64,000 nucleotides of DNA from the NCBI GenBank assembly GCA_035623255.1, contig DASPTU010000125.1:124001-188000 (forward strand). Reading direction: 5' to 3'. This stretch comes from JAFAGX01 sp035623255. GTDB lineage: Bacteria; Acidobacteriota; Terriglobia; Terriglobales; Acidobacteriaceae. Below, piece after piece: positions 1-8,508 of this stretch. Within the stretch, counting starts at the first letter, position 1. Every line of letters begins with the position of its first letter. The notes below the pieces were generated by a model, which saw nothing but the letters and a program-made list of their open reading frames with translations, was not told the origin of the DNA and ran no database searches. The position numbers were made by a program, and so were the translations under genes.

Positions 1-116
1 GCCAACCCAAACCATTGTGGATCACGGAAATTGACAGTTTGTTGTAAAATGCCCTGGTTTCTTCGCGGACCCTCAATCCAGCCCAAACAGGACAACCGAA
101 ACGTTCAGGTTCTGCC

Positions 117-347
117 ATGACAAAACTTGACGCCACTCTCCGTGAACGATTAAAGCGAGTCGGTTTCACCCACGAAAATGAGATGCGGCTCTACGGACAG
201 GAATTCATTTTGCAAAGCGATCCCATTATCATGGGCGACAATCTTATTTTTGTCGACGCAATCGAGAAAAAATCCGGCCAGCTAAAACGCGTCCGCATTC
301 CGCTCACGATCGTGAGAATGGCCATGGAAGAGTACCGGGCTGCATAG
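117..347 (+). CDS. Small hypothetical protein (76 aa)
   Basis: I do not recognise this family. The product is a short, soluble, mixed-charge protein with no signal peptide or membrane segment. Its N-terminus is basic and probably helical (MTKLDATLRERLKRVGF), its middle looks like beta strands (FILQSDPIIMGDNLIFVDAI), and it ends in a short helix. It lies 139 bp upstream of nuoC on the same strand, so it could share a transcript with the complex I genes, but nothing in it points to respiration. A TTGACA hexamer lies at 31-36 without a convincing -10 box at normal spacing. The reading frame looks real because it is intact, begins with ATG and is not the shadow of a larger gene. Confidence 0.6.
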   Translation: MTKLDATLRERLKRVGFTHENEMRLYGQEFILQSDPIIMGDNLIFVDAIEKKSGQLKRVRIPLTIVRMAMEEYRAA

Positions 348-486
348 CCCACCTCGCAACTATCGCAAACCCCGTCATCCTGACGAATCGGATCCTTCTT
401 CCTGTCGTTGACACCGGTCAGTCAAGCTGTTAGAAGTTGAGGTTCCTCCAAAGTGCATGCTGGCTGGAGGTTTGTAGCGCGTAGGG

Positions 487-1134
487 ATGCCTGAGCAAAC
501 CAAGTCGCCCACGCCGCCGAGCGGCGACCCAAACCCGCCGGCGGGGCAGGCCACGACCGGCAGCGCCCACTCCACTCCTGCGCACAAACTTCCCGAAAAA
601 CCAGCCGCTCCAGCCAAGCCCGCGGGACCTGTGCCCGTGCCTTGGCAGTCGCCTTTGGTTTCTAAGCTAAAGGCACAATATGGCTCCGGAGTTCGTGAGG
701 CCAACACCTACCTCGGACAGAACTACCTGGTGCTCGAACCGTCCATTACAAACGAGGTTCTGCAGATTCTCCGAGATGAAGAGCAGTTCGACTATTGCGT
801 TGATATAACCGCTGTTCATTATCCGCAGCGTGAGAAACCATTCGATCTTGTCTGGATTCTGTATTCCTTCGCGCGCAACGAGCGCTTACGTGTGAAGACG
901 ATGCTCGCAGACGGCGAATCATTCCCCAGTTCTGTGGCGATTTGGCCGACTGCAAACTGGCTGGAACGCGAAGTCTATGACATGTTCGGCATCAAGTTCG
1001 ACGGACATCCGGATTTGAAACGCATATTGCTTCCCGACGGCTGGAAAGGTTATCCGCTGCGCAAAGATTACGGCATCATTCAGCAGGATCAGGAATGGGT
1101 CCGGATCAACTTGGGGATTGAGAGCGGGCAATAA
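487..1134 (+). CDS. nuoC: NADH-quinone oxidoreductase subunit C (30 kDa)
   Basis: Peripheral-arm subunit of respiratory complex I that, with NuoD, connects the Fe-S chain to the quinone site. The 30-kDa family signature is clear near the C-terminus (EREVYDMFGIKFDGHPDLKR), followed by the usual PDGWKGYPLRKDY region. The protein is 215 aa, and the first 55 or so residues are a Pro/Ala/Thr-rich, probably disordered extension that most NuoC proteins lack. NuoC and NuoD are separate here, not fused. The stop codon overlaps the nuoD start by one base (TAATG), which indicates translational coupling. The ATG at 487 is the only sensible start in front of the low-complexity leader. A start further inside is possible if the leader is not translated. 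Confidence 0.95.
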   Translation: MPEQTKSPTPPSGDPNPPAGQATTGSAHSTPAHKLPEKPAAPAKPAGPVPVPWQSPLVSKLKAQYGSGVREANTYLGQNYLVLEPSITNEVLQILRDEEQFDYCVDITAVHYPQREKPFDLVWILYSFARNERLRVKTMLADGESFPSSVAIWPTANWLEREVYDMFGIKFDGHPDLKRILLPDGWKGYPLRKDYGIIQQDQEWVRINLGIESGQ

Positions 1135-2288
1135 TGGCTAATCCCACCACCTACCTTTCGCACCTCGAACTAGGCGAACCCGACAAGACCTTCCTCGATT
1201 CCAACGAACTTATCATCAACATGGGCCCGCAGCATCCGGCAACCCACGGCGTGCTGCGCGTCATTCTGAAGCTCGACGGCGAAAAAGTTCTCGGGACCGA
1301 GTGCGTCATCGGCTATCTGCATCGTGGCGTCGAAAAAATCGCCGAGAACCGCACCTATACCATGTTCAATCCCTATGTGGATCGCATGGATTACGTCGCT
1401 GCGGTTTCAAATGGTCTGGGGTATTGCGAAGCCGTCGAAAAGTTGCTGAATATCGAGGCTCCGCCCCGCGCCAGGTACATTCGCGTCATCCTCACCGAGT
1501 TGAATCGGCTGGCCAGCCATCAACTTTGGCTCGGTACACATGCCCTTGACATCGGCGCTATGACGCCCCTCTTTTACACGTTTCGCGACCGGGAAGAAAT
1601 TCTGAAGATTTTCGAGAAGTATTGTGGTGCGCGCCTCACTACTCATGCTTTTCGCATCGGTGGCTGCCAATACGAGACCTATGACGGTTTCGAGCGTGAC
1701 GTGAAAAAATTTCTCGATTTCGTTCCGCCTCGGATTGACGAATACGAGGAACTGCTCACTACCAACCGCATCTGGGTTGAGCGCACGAAAAACGTCGGCA
1801 AAATTTCCGCTGCCGATTGCAAAGCCCTTGGTGTGACTGGTCCCGTTCTTCGCGCCAGTGGCGTCAAATGGGACATTCGCAAGGCGCTCCCGTATGCAGC
1901 CTACCCGGAGTTTGACTTTGAGATTCCCACCGGCGCCAACGGCGACACTTACGACCGGTACATGGTACGTATGCAGGAGATGCGCCAGTCTCTCCGCATC
2001 GTTCGCCAGGCTGTCGAGCGGATCCCTGAAGGTCCGATCATGGCAAAAGTCCCGAAGGTGATGAAGCCGCCGGCCGGCGAGATTTATCACTCGATCGAAG
2101 CTCCGAAAGGTGAGCTCGGTTACTTTGTGGTAAGCGACGGATCCACGCAGCCTTATCGGGTGCGCGTCCGCCCCCCGTCGTTCGTGAATCTGCAGGCGCT
2201 TGACATCATGGTCCGCGGTCAATTGGTTGCTGATGTCATTGCCGTGATCGGCACGCTCGACATCGTCCTGGGCGAGGTGGATCGCTGA
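1134..2288 (+). CDS. nuoD: NADH-quinone oxidoreductase subunit D (49 kDa)
   Basis: Quinone-site subunit of complex I. The 49-kDa family hallmark GPQHPATHG is at residues 31-39, and the protein ends in the family-typical DIVLGEVDR. Its 384 aa are close to the normal length for a stand-alone NuoD. The gene overlaps nuoC by one base upstream and nuoH by one base downstream (TGATG), so the three are almost certainly translated from one message. NuoD is related to the large subunit of NiFe hydrogenases, but the neighbouring proton-pumping subunits identify this copy as complex I. Confidence 0.97.
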   Translation: MANPTTYLSHLELGEPDKTFLDSNELIINMGPQHPATHGVLRVILKLDGEKVLGTECVIGYLHRGVEKIAENRTYTMFNPYVDRMDYVAAVSNGLGYCEAVEKLLNIEAPPRARYIRVILTELNRLASHQLWLGTHALDIGAMTPLFYTFRDREEILKIFEKYCGARLTTHAFRIGGCQYETYDGFERDVKKFLDFVPPRIDEYEELLTTNRIWVERTKNVGKISAADCKALGVTGPVLRASGVKWDIRKALPYAAYPEFDFEIPTGANGDTYDRYMVRMQEMRQSLRIVRQAVERIPEGPIMAKVPKVMKPPAGEIYHSIEAPKGELGYFVVSDGSTQPYRVRVRPPSFVNLQALDIMVRGQLVADVIAVIGTLDIVLGEVDR

Positions 2289-3538
2289 TGCTCGATTACG
2301 TCACTTCCTACCTCGGCATGAACACCACCCCTGGCCAGGCAGGCAATGTTTTCTGGGCACTTGTTTATATCTTCGTCGTCTTCGGCGGTGTCTCGGTCGC
2401 CGTGATCGCAATGAACTGGCTGGAGCGCAAAGCTCTGGCCCATTTCCAGATTCGCCTGGGTCCCATGCGCGTCGGCCCTCATGGCCTGCTGCAACCAATT
2501 GCTGACGCCGTGAAACTTCTTACCAAGGAAGACATCGTTCCTTCCGAAGCCGACCGCTTCGTCTTCTGGATCGCTCCGCTCATCATCCTCTGCGCTTCGT
2601 TCACCGTGTACATTGTGATCCCGTTCGGCCCGACCCACGCCATTACCGACCTGAATATCGGAATCCTGTTCATGCTGGGTGTTTCATCTTTGAGCGTGTT
2701 AGGCGTAGTGATGGCGGGATGGGCGTCCAACTCGCATTATCCGCTGATCGGCTCCCTGCGCTCGAGCGCGCAAATGATCTCCTACGAGATTGCCATGGGT
2801 ATGGCGGTCGTTTCCGCGATCTTGATGACCAGCCTGAATAAGAGTGGCACCGGCACCCTCAGCATGATCGGCATCGTTGAAGCGCAACAGCAACAGCAGG
2901 TCTGGTTCCTGTTCAAGTTCTTCCCGCTCGGATTCATAGCTTTTGCCATCTTCGCCATTGCCATGGTCGCTGAAACTAATCGCGCCCCCTTTGATTTGCC
3001 CGAAGCTGAATCCGAATTGACTGCCGGCTTCCACACCGAGTACAGCGGCCTGCGCTGGTCGTTGTTCATGCTCGGCGAATACACTGCGATGATTGCTGTG
3101 TCTTCCATAGCCGTGACCCTCTGGCTGGGCGGATGGCTGCGTCCATTTCCGAACACACTCACCGGGCCGGCTTGGGACTTGGTTTTCTCCTTGATTCCGG
3201 GGTTTACCTTTCTTGCCCTCGCCGCCATCGCCTTTGTCGGCGTCATTCGCATGCCGAAGCATCCCTATTTCAGGATTCAGACTGCCGGGCTGGCTGCCTT
3301 CGGCGCTGGGCTCGGTGTTATCGGCCTGCTGCTCTTTCTCCCGCCGGTGCGCGATCGCATTCAGGACATCTTTTGGTTCATCGCAAAGGTCGCAGTTTTC
3401 ATGTATCTGTACATCTGGTATCGTGCAACATTTCCGCGTTATCGTTTCGATCAGCTTATGAAGGTCGGATGGAAAGTCCTGCTGCCGATCGCTATCGGCG
3501 TACTGATTCTGACTGCGATTCTTGGAGTGGTTCTCTGA
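2288..3538 (+). CDS. nuoH: NADH-quinone oxidoreductase subunit H
   Basis: Membrane subunit of complex I that forms the quinone chamber and links the peripheral and membrane arms. The sequence has about eight or nine hydrophobic segments. It also carries the conserved NuoH loops, WLERKALAHFQIRLGP near residues 44-59 and ETNRAPFDLPEAESELTAGF near residue 230. At 416 aa it is somewhat longer than E. coli NuoH because of a longer C-terminal membrane region. nuoI, which often follows nuoH, is absent, and nuoJ begins one base after the nuoH stop codon. Confidence 0.96.
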   Translation: MLDYVTSYLGMNTTPGQAGNVFWALVYIFVVFGGVSVAVIAMNWLERKALAHFQIRLGPMRVGPHGLLQPIADAVKLLTKEDIVPSEADRFVFWIAPLIILCASFTVYIVIPFGPTHAITDLNIGILFMLGVSSLSVLGVVMAGWASNSHYPLIGSLRSSAQMISYEIAMGMAVVSAILMTSLNKSGTGTLSMIGIVEAQQQQQVWFLFKFFPLGFIAFAIFAIAMVAETNRAPFDLPEAESELTAGFHTEYSGLRWSLFMLGEYTAMIAVSSIAVTLWLGGWLRPFPNTLTGPAWDLVFSLIPGFTFLALAAIAFVGVIRMPKHPYFRIQTAGLAAFGAGLGVIGLLLFLPPVRDRIQDIFWFIAKVAVFMYLYIWYRATFPRYRFDQLMKVGWKVLLPIAIGVLILTAILGVVL

Positions 3539-3539
3539 T

Positions 3540-4049
3540 ATGGAACCTGTAGCCACTACTTTTTTCTTTTATTTCTTATCGGGACTGACGTTGCTGAGCG
3601 GTGTTCTCGTGATCACCCGCAAGAATGCAGTGCACTCCGCCCTCGCCTTGATTCTGGGATTGCTCGCCCAAGCCGGTCTGTACTTGATGCTCTATGCGCC
3701 ATTCGTTGCCGGCGTTCAGATCATTCTTTATGCCGGCGGAATCATGGTGCTGTTCTTGTTCGTCATCATGCTGGTGAATATCGAGCGCGCCCAGAAAGAA
3801 GAGCAATTCAACAAGCAGTGGCTGATCGGGATTCTGTCCGCCGGGGCGTTGGGCGCATTATTCGTGCTCGTGTACACCAAGGGCAGCAGTCTGTTCCCAA
3901 CAGCAATGGCAGCCCCAGTTGAGAGCAACAACACTCAACAGGTTGGGGAACTGCTTTACGGTCAGTATATGTTCGCATTTGAAATCGCGTCATTGCTCTT
4001 GCTGGTCGCGATTATCGGTGCGGTCGTAATGGCGAAGAGAAGAATTTGA
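3540..4049 (+). CDS. nuoJ: NADH-quinone oxidoreductase subunit J
   Basis: Membrane-arm subunit of complex I with five predicted transmembrane helices. I chose the ATG at 3540, immediately after the nuoH TGA at 3536-3538, over the in-frame ATG at 3522 that would extend back into nuoH. This gives 169 aa beginning MEPVATTFFFYFLSG. The conserved TM3 region reads VQIILYAGGIMVLFLFVIML, a NuoJ hallmark with the pi-bulge Tyr/Gly cluster. Downstream comes an 88-bp spacer with repeat-like sequence before nuoK. Confidence 0.95.
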   Translation: MEPVATTFFFYFLSGLTLLSGVLVITRKNAVHSALALILGLLAQAGLYLMLYAPFVAGVQIILYAGGIMVLFLFVIMLVNIERAQKEEQFNKQWLIGILSAGALGALFVLVYTKGSSLFPTAMAAPVESNNTQQVGELLYGQYMFAFEIASLLLLVAIIGAVVMAKRRI

Positions 4050-4137
4050 CTGAGCACTCAGCAGTTAACACTCGGCCTTCAGCCGGCCGCTTATGGCTGA
4101 ATGCTGACTGCGGGATGCTGGTGGCTGAAAACCTGAC
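4050..4137 (+). repeat. Intergenic GCTGA-rich repeat between nuoJ and nuoK
   Basis: This spacer is built from short echoes of 'GCTGA' and 'TGCTGA' and contains the inverted pair TCAGCC...GGCTGA, which could form a small hairpin. It resembles the spacer between nuoK and nuoL. No reading frame or clear promoter is visible. A chance low-complexity sequence cannot be excluded. Confidence 0.45.
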
Positions 4138-4443
4138 ATGGTTCCTGTAACCACACTTCACTATCTTGTAACCGCGGCTGCCCTATTCGTGTTGGGGGTC
4201 ATCGGTGTCTTGACCCGCCGCAACGTGGTCATTGTGCTGATGTCGATTGAACTGATCCTCAACGCGGTCAACCTGAATCTGGTCGCATTTTCCAGAATTT
4301 GGGGATTGCACGGTCAGGTTTTTGCGATTTTTGTGATCACCGACGCGGCCGCCGAAGCGGCCGTTGGTTTGGGTATCCTGATTGCCTTCTTCCGTAACAA
4401 AGAAACCATCAACGTGGACGAAGTGGATTTGTTGAAATGGTAA
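4138..4443 (+). CDS. nuoK: NADH-quinone oxidoreductase subunit K
   Basis: Small three-helix membrane subunit of complex I, related to MrpC. The length of 101 aa is typical. The two membrane-buried glutamates needed for proton translocation are visible as E38 in SIELILNAVNLNL and E73 in AAAEAAVGLGI. The gene lies between nuoJ and nuoL, as in standard nuo operons, but both flanking spacers are unusually long (88 and 144 bp) and repeat-like. Confidence 0.96.
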   Translation: MVPVTTLHYLVTAAALFVLGVIGVLTRRNVVIVLMSIELILNAVNLNLVAFSRIWGLHGQVFAIFVITDAAAEAAVGLGILIAFFRNKETINVDEVDLLKW

Positions 4444-4448
4444 GAGAC

Positions 4449-4554
4449 CAGCATTTCGCAATTGGCACTTGGCATTTAGTCACTGGGGTTTTGTTGCGGG
4501 GCTGAACAAACACATTTTGGCCAAATGCTGAGTGCCAAGTGCTAAATGCCAAGT
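4449..4554. repeat. Inverted repeat between nuoK and nuoL
   Basis: A perfect 13-bp inverted repeat, ACTTGGCATTTAG at 4467-4479 and CTAAATGCCAAGT at 4542-4554, encloses a second inverted pair, CAGCATTT at 4449-4456 and AAATGCTG at 4523-4530. The sequence between and after them is a series of 'GTGCCAAGTGCTAA' and 'GCTGAGTGCTGAATGCT' echoes reaching the nuoL start codon. It could fold in the mRNA and set the nuoL:nuoK ratio, or be a dispersed intergenic element. There is no T-run, so it is not a simple terminator. Confidence 0.6.
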
Positions 4555-4587
4555 TCTGATTGATGCTTGCTGAGAGCTGAGTGCTGA

Positions 4588-6864
4588 ATGCTATTTCTCT
4601 CCCACATCTGGCTGATTCCGTTGCTGCCGGCCTTCGGCGCAGCGGTCATGTTCTTTTTCGGCCGCAAGCTGGAGAAGTCGGCCGTCAGCGCTGTCTGCGT
4701 CGGCGCGGTAGTCGCTGCATTTCTTTTTGCCTGTCTTGCCGTCTGGCAGTACACCGCGTACGCCCGCGACAACCCGGGCAAACCTTATCAGACTGTTCTC
4801 TACACCTGGCTCGGTACCGATACCGGACAGCTGGGTTACACCTCATACTCGGGTACTCCCGTCCCGTTCCAGGCCGATGCAGGTTTTCTCCTCGATCCGC
4901 TTTCCGCTATCTGGTTACTTTTTGTGACCGGCGTGGGCATGCTCATCCATATTTACTCGGTCGGCTACATGGCACACGAGGGGGGCTATTACCGCTTCTT
5001 CGGCTACCTGAACCTCTTCATGTTCTCCATGCTGATCTTGGTTCTGGGCAACAATTACGCGCTCATGTTTGTGGGTTGGGAGGGTGTCGGCCTTTGTTCG
5101 TACCTGCTGATCGGCTTCTACTTCCATCGCAAGTCGGCGAGCGACGCGGCCAACAAGGCGTTCATCGTCAACCGTATCGGTGACGCCGGGTTCCTTCTCG
5201 GGATGTTTACCATCGCCTGGTATTTCGGCTCATTCCGTTTTACCGATATCAATCATCTTGCCCGCAGCGGGCACTTCGCCATCGGCGATCCGATTATCAC
5301 CGCAGCGACACTCCTGCTCTTCGTCGGCGCCTGCGGAAAATCCGCTCAGATTCCGCTTTACGTCTGGCTGCCAGACGCCATGGAAGGCCCCACTCCTGTT
5401 TCTGCTCTGATCCACGCTGCGACCATGGTAACGGCAGGGGTGTATATGGTCGCGCGTTCAAATGCGCTATTTGTTTTGGCGCCAACCTCGATGAAAACCG
5501 TCGCCATCATCGGCGCGCTAACTGCTATCGTTGCTGCGTCAATCGGCCTCGTGCAGAACGACATCAAACGCGTGCTCGCGTATTCAACCGTATCGCAGCT
5601 TGGCTACATGTTTCTGGCGCTCGGTGTTGGCGCCTTCGCGGCCGGTGTCTTTCACGTTTTCACTCATGCTTTCTTCAAGGCCCTCCTGTTCCTTGGGGCT
5701 GGCGCGGTAATCCATTCCATGAGCGGCGAACAGGACATGCGCAACATGGGCGATCTGCATGCGCGCATTCCCATCACATACCGGACCATGTTAATTGCGA
5801 CGCTCGCCATTGCGGGGATTCCTCCATTTGCCGGCTTCTTCTCCAAGGACGCTATTCTCTGGGAAGCTTGGTCTTCGGAAGGTGGTGCGTATCGCCTGCT
5901 CTGGTTGATTGGCTATGTCACAGCATTGATGACCGCGTTCTATATGTTTCGCCTGATGTTCCTGACCTTTTATGGTCGTCCACGCATGAGCCACGATGTC
6001 GAGCATCACATCCACGAATCCCCGAAATCGATGACCGTGCCACTGATCATTCTGGCGATAGGCGCAATTACAGCGGGCTGGCTCGGCTGGCCTCGCAGCC
6101 TTGGTGGCTCCGATCATTTCACAAAGTTTCTCGAGCCCGTCTTCGCCCGTGAAGCCACCGTGCTCGAAGCCCAGAAACCCGCCCAATTGGCGGCTGGCTT
6201 AAGGGAAGAAGAGCACACCAGCGGGACAGAGTACCTGTTGATGTTCCTCTCAGTTGCCGCCGCCGTCGCCGGGTCGGGTATGGCGTGGAAGGCCTATCGT
6301 GAAGCGGATAAGGGTTACGTCGAACCGATGGCTGTGGCAGCTCCGCCCGTTTATAACGTTCTTTTGAACAAGTATTACGTCGACGAAGCATACGATTACG
6401 CCTTCACCGGCCGGCGTAAAGTCGACGGTGTCCGCCTGGGAGTGATGGGTCTTGGCGACGCTTCCTCCTGGTTCGATTCGAATATGATTGACGGCACAGT
6501 CAACGGCGCAGGTTGGACCACGCGCGCTCTGTCTATTCTTTCGATGTGGTGGGACAAATGGATCATTGACGGTCTTCTGGTCAATGGTCCCGCAATTTTC
6601 TCGCGCATTATGTCCTACCCCGCCCGCATGCTGGAGTGGGGCCTGGTTCAGTGGTACGCGCTCGTGATGGTCGTCGGTTTGGTTGGTCTGCTCTGCATGG
6701 AACTGGGATGGACTCGGTGGTTTTGGGTGGGAGTGGGTATTTTGCTTGTGCTCGCGCTCGTTTATTTGTTGCTGAGACTTTTCGTCTTCCGGGAGACCGC
6801 GCGTGGCGGCGCAACATCAGGCAGCAGGGAAGACGCTCGTGCCACGGCTGCTGCTACGGATTAG
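4588..6864 (+). CDS. nuoL: NADH-quinone oxidoreductase subunit L
   Basis: Distal proton-pumping antiporter-like subunit of complex I, with the long lateral helix at its C-terminus. The antiporter core motif is clear (GKSAQIPLYVWLPDAMEGPT, then PVSALIHAATMVTAGVYM), and the conserved Lys/His/Glu network segments follow. At 758 aa it is well above the roughly 610 aa of E. coli NuoL. The excess lies in the soluble stretch around residues 510-570 and in the C-terminal region. The ATG at 4588 lies inside the GCTGAATGCT repeat of the spacer, and no strong Shine-Dalgarno sequence precedes it. Six bases separate it from nuoM. Confidence 0.96.
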   Translation: MLFLSHIWLIPLLPAFGAAVMFFFGRKLEKSAVSAVCVGAVVAAFLFACLAVWQYTAYARDNPGKPYQTVLYTWLGTDTGQLGYTSYSGTPVPFQADAGFLLDPLSAIWLLFVTGVGMLIHIYSVGYMAHEGGYYRFFGYLNLFMFSMLILVLGNNYALMFVGWEGVGLCSYLLIGFYFHRKSASDAANKAFIVNRIGDAGFLLGMFTIAWYFGSFRFTDINHLARSGHFAIGDPIITAATLLLFVGACGKSAQIPLYVWLPDAMEGPTPVSALIHAATMVTAGVYMVARSNALFVLAPTSMKTVAIIGALTAIVAASIGLVQNDIKRVLAYSTVSQLGYMFLALGVGAFAAGVFHVFTHAFFKALLFLGAGAVIHSMSGEQDMRNMGDLHARIPITYRTMLIATLAIAGIPPFAGFFSKDAILWEAWSSEGGAYRLLWLIGYVTALMTAFYMFRLMFLTFYGRPRMSHDVEHHIHESPKSMTVPLIILAIGAITAGWLGWPRSLGGSDHFTKFLEPVFAREATVLEAQKPAQLAAGLREEEHTSGTEYLLMFLSVAAAVAGSGMAWKAYREADKGYVEPMAVAAPPVYNVLLNKYYVDEAYDYAFTGRRKVDGVRLGVMGLGDASSWFDSNMIDGTVNGAGWTTRALSILSMWWDKWIIDGLLVNGPAIFSRIMSYPARMLEWGLVQWYALVMVVGLVGLLCMELGWTRWFWVGVGILLVLALVYLLLRLFVFRETARGGATSGSREDARATAAATD

Positions 6865-6870
6865 AAAATT

Positions 6871-8508
6871 ATGCAAAGTCATATTCTCTCGATCATCTTG
6901 TTTACGCCGCTGGTTGGGGCGATCCTGCTTCTTTTTGTTCCCAAGGAAAACAAAAACGCAATCCGGTGGATCGCCAACATCTTTGCTCTGGCCGGTTTCC
7001 TGGTCTCGCTTCCGCTGGTTCCCTGGTTCTGGCAGCAGCGTTTTGAGCCCGGCTTCAAGTTCGTGGAAGGCTCGGCCAACAACTGGATTCCCTCGATCGG
7101 CGCGGGTTACCTTATCGGCATCGACGGCATTTCCTTCCTCCTGATCATGTTGACCACCCTCCTCGGCTGGGTTTCCATCCTGTCTTCCTGGACGGCGATC
7201 GAGAATCGTGTCAAGGAATATTACATCTGGTTTCTGGTCCTGCAGACCGGCATGCTGGGCGTCTTCATGTCGCTCGATTTCTTCCTGTTCTTCGTTTTTT
7301 GGGAAGCCATGCTGGTTCCGATGTATCTGCTGATCGGCATCTGGGGAGGCCCGCGCAAACTTTACGCAGCCATCAAGTTTTTCCTCTACACGTTGCTCGG
7401 CTCGGTCGTGATGCTATTGGCCGTTCTCTTTCTGTATTTCTACAACTACCACGTGACCGGCACTTACACTTTCAGCATTCAGGCGCTTTACCAAACCGCG
7501 CCGCGCATCTTCCACGACCCGGCTTACGGTTCTACCTTTGCCATTCTGCTGTTCTTTGCGTTCTTTCTCGCGTTCGCGATCAAAGTTCCGATGTTCCCGT
7601 TCCACACCTGGCTGCCCGACGCCCACGTAGAAGCTCCCACCGCAGGTTCGGTGATTCTGGCTGGCGTCCTCCTGAAAATGGGAACGTACGGTTTTATCCG
7701 GTTCTCACTGCCATTCTTCCCCGATGTCGTGAAGCACCCAACAGTGCGTGCCTGGATGATTGGTCTCTCCATCATTGCCATCATCTACGGGGCTTTGGTT
7801 TCACTCATGCAGAAGGACATGAAAAAGCTGGTGGCCTATTCCTCCGTCAGCCACCTCGGCTTCTGCACGCTGGGTATTTTCGCGCTGAATCCACTCGGAC
7901 TAAGCGGCTCGGTATTGCAGCAGGTGAACCACGGGATCTCAACTGGCGCGCTGTTCTTGATTGTCGGCATCCTCTATGAACGGCGGCACACACGTGAGAT
8001 CGCGGAGTATGGCGGCATCTCCAACGTCATGCCCATCTACGCCACCATCACCATGATCATGTTCCTTTCCTCGATGGGACTGCCTCTGCTCAATGGCTTC
8101 GTCGGAGAATTCACTATTCTGCAGGGCACATTCATGGAGAATTGGCGCTGGGCCGCCTGGGCTGTGCCGGGGGTTGTCCTTGCGGCGGCTTATCTGCTTT
8201 GGCTCTACCAGCGAGTGTTCTTTGGCACCGTCACGAATCCGAAAAATGAAAAGCTGCATGACCTAAGTGCGCGAGAGGTCTGGACCTTTGCCCCGCTCAT
8301 CATTATGGCCCTGTGGATCGGCCTCTATCCCAAACCGTTCTTTCAAATCCTGCAGCAGCCCGTCAATCAGCTCGTCATGACGGTCCGTCCGGATTACCCA
8401 GGAATCAATGGCGCAGTGAACGCCTCGGCTCAGCCCGCCGCTGCACCTGCCGGCACGCACGCGGCCGTACTTCGGGCAGACGCCAAAGATGCAAAGAGGA
8501 GCCAATAG
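6871..8508 (+). CDS. nuoM: NADH-quinone oxidoreductase subunit M
   Basis: Antiporter-like proton-pumping subunit of complex I with about 14 membrane helices. The proton-translocation module is recognisable (FHTWLPDAHVEAPTAGSVIL, with LLKMGTYGFIRF after it), as is the conserved MQKDMKKLVAYSSVSHLG segment. The length is 545 aa, with an Ala-rich hydrophilic tail. The stop codon TAG shares its last base with the GTG start of nuoN. Confidence 0.96.
   Translation: MQSHILSIILFTPLVGAILLLFVPKENKNAIRWIANIFALAGFLVSLPLVPWFWQQRFEPGFKFVEGSANNWIPSIGAGYLIGIDGISFLLIMLTTLLGWVSILSSWTAIENRVKEYYIWFLVLQTGMLGVFMSLDFFLFFVFWEAMLVPMYLLIGIWGGPRKLYAAIKFFLYTLLGSVVMLLAVLFLYFYNYHVTGTYTFSIQALYQTAPRIFHDPAYGSTFAILLFFAFFLAFAIKVPMFPFHTWLPDAHVEAPTAGSVILAGVLLKMGTYGFIRFSLPFFPDVVKHPTVRAWMIGLSIIAIIYGALVSLMQKDMKKLVAYSSVSHLGFCTLGIFALNPLGLSGSVLQQVNHGISTGALFLIVGILYERRHTREIAEYGGISNVMPIYATITMIMFLSSMGLPLLNGFVGEFTILQGTFMENWRWAAWAVPGVVLAAAYLLWLYQRVFFGTVTNPKNEKLHDLSAREVWTFAPLIIMALWIGLYPKPFFQILQQPVNQLVMTVRPDYPGINGAVNASAQPAAAPAGTHAAVLRADAKDAKRSQ

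Noticed and set aside
1407..2222. 271-aa open frame opposite nuoD
   Set aside because: It lies wholly inside nuoD and has the mixed, Arg/His-rich composition of an antisense frame. It has no RBS and no recognisable domain.
2699..3556. 285-aa open frame opposite nuoH
   Set aside because: It is the antisense shadow of a strongly conserved membrane gene and has no domain or start signal.
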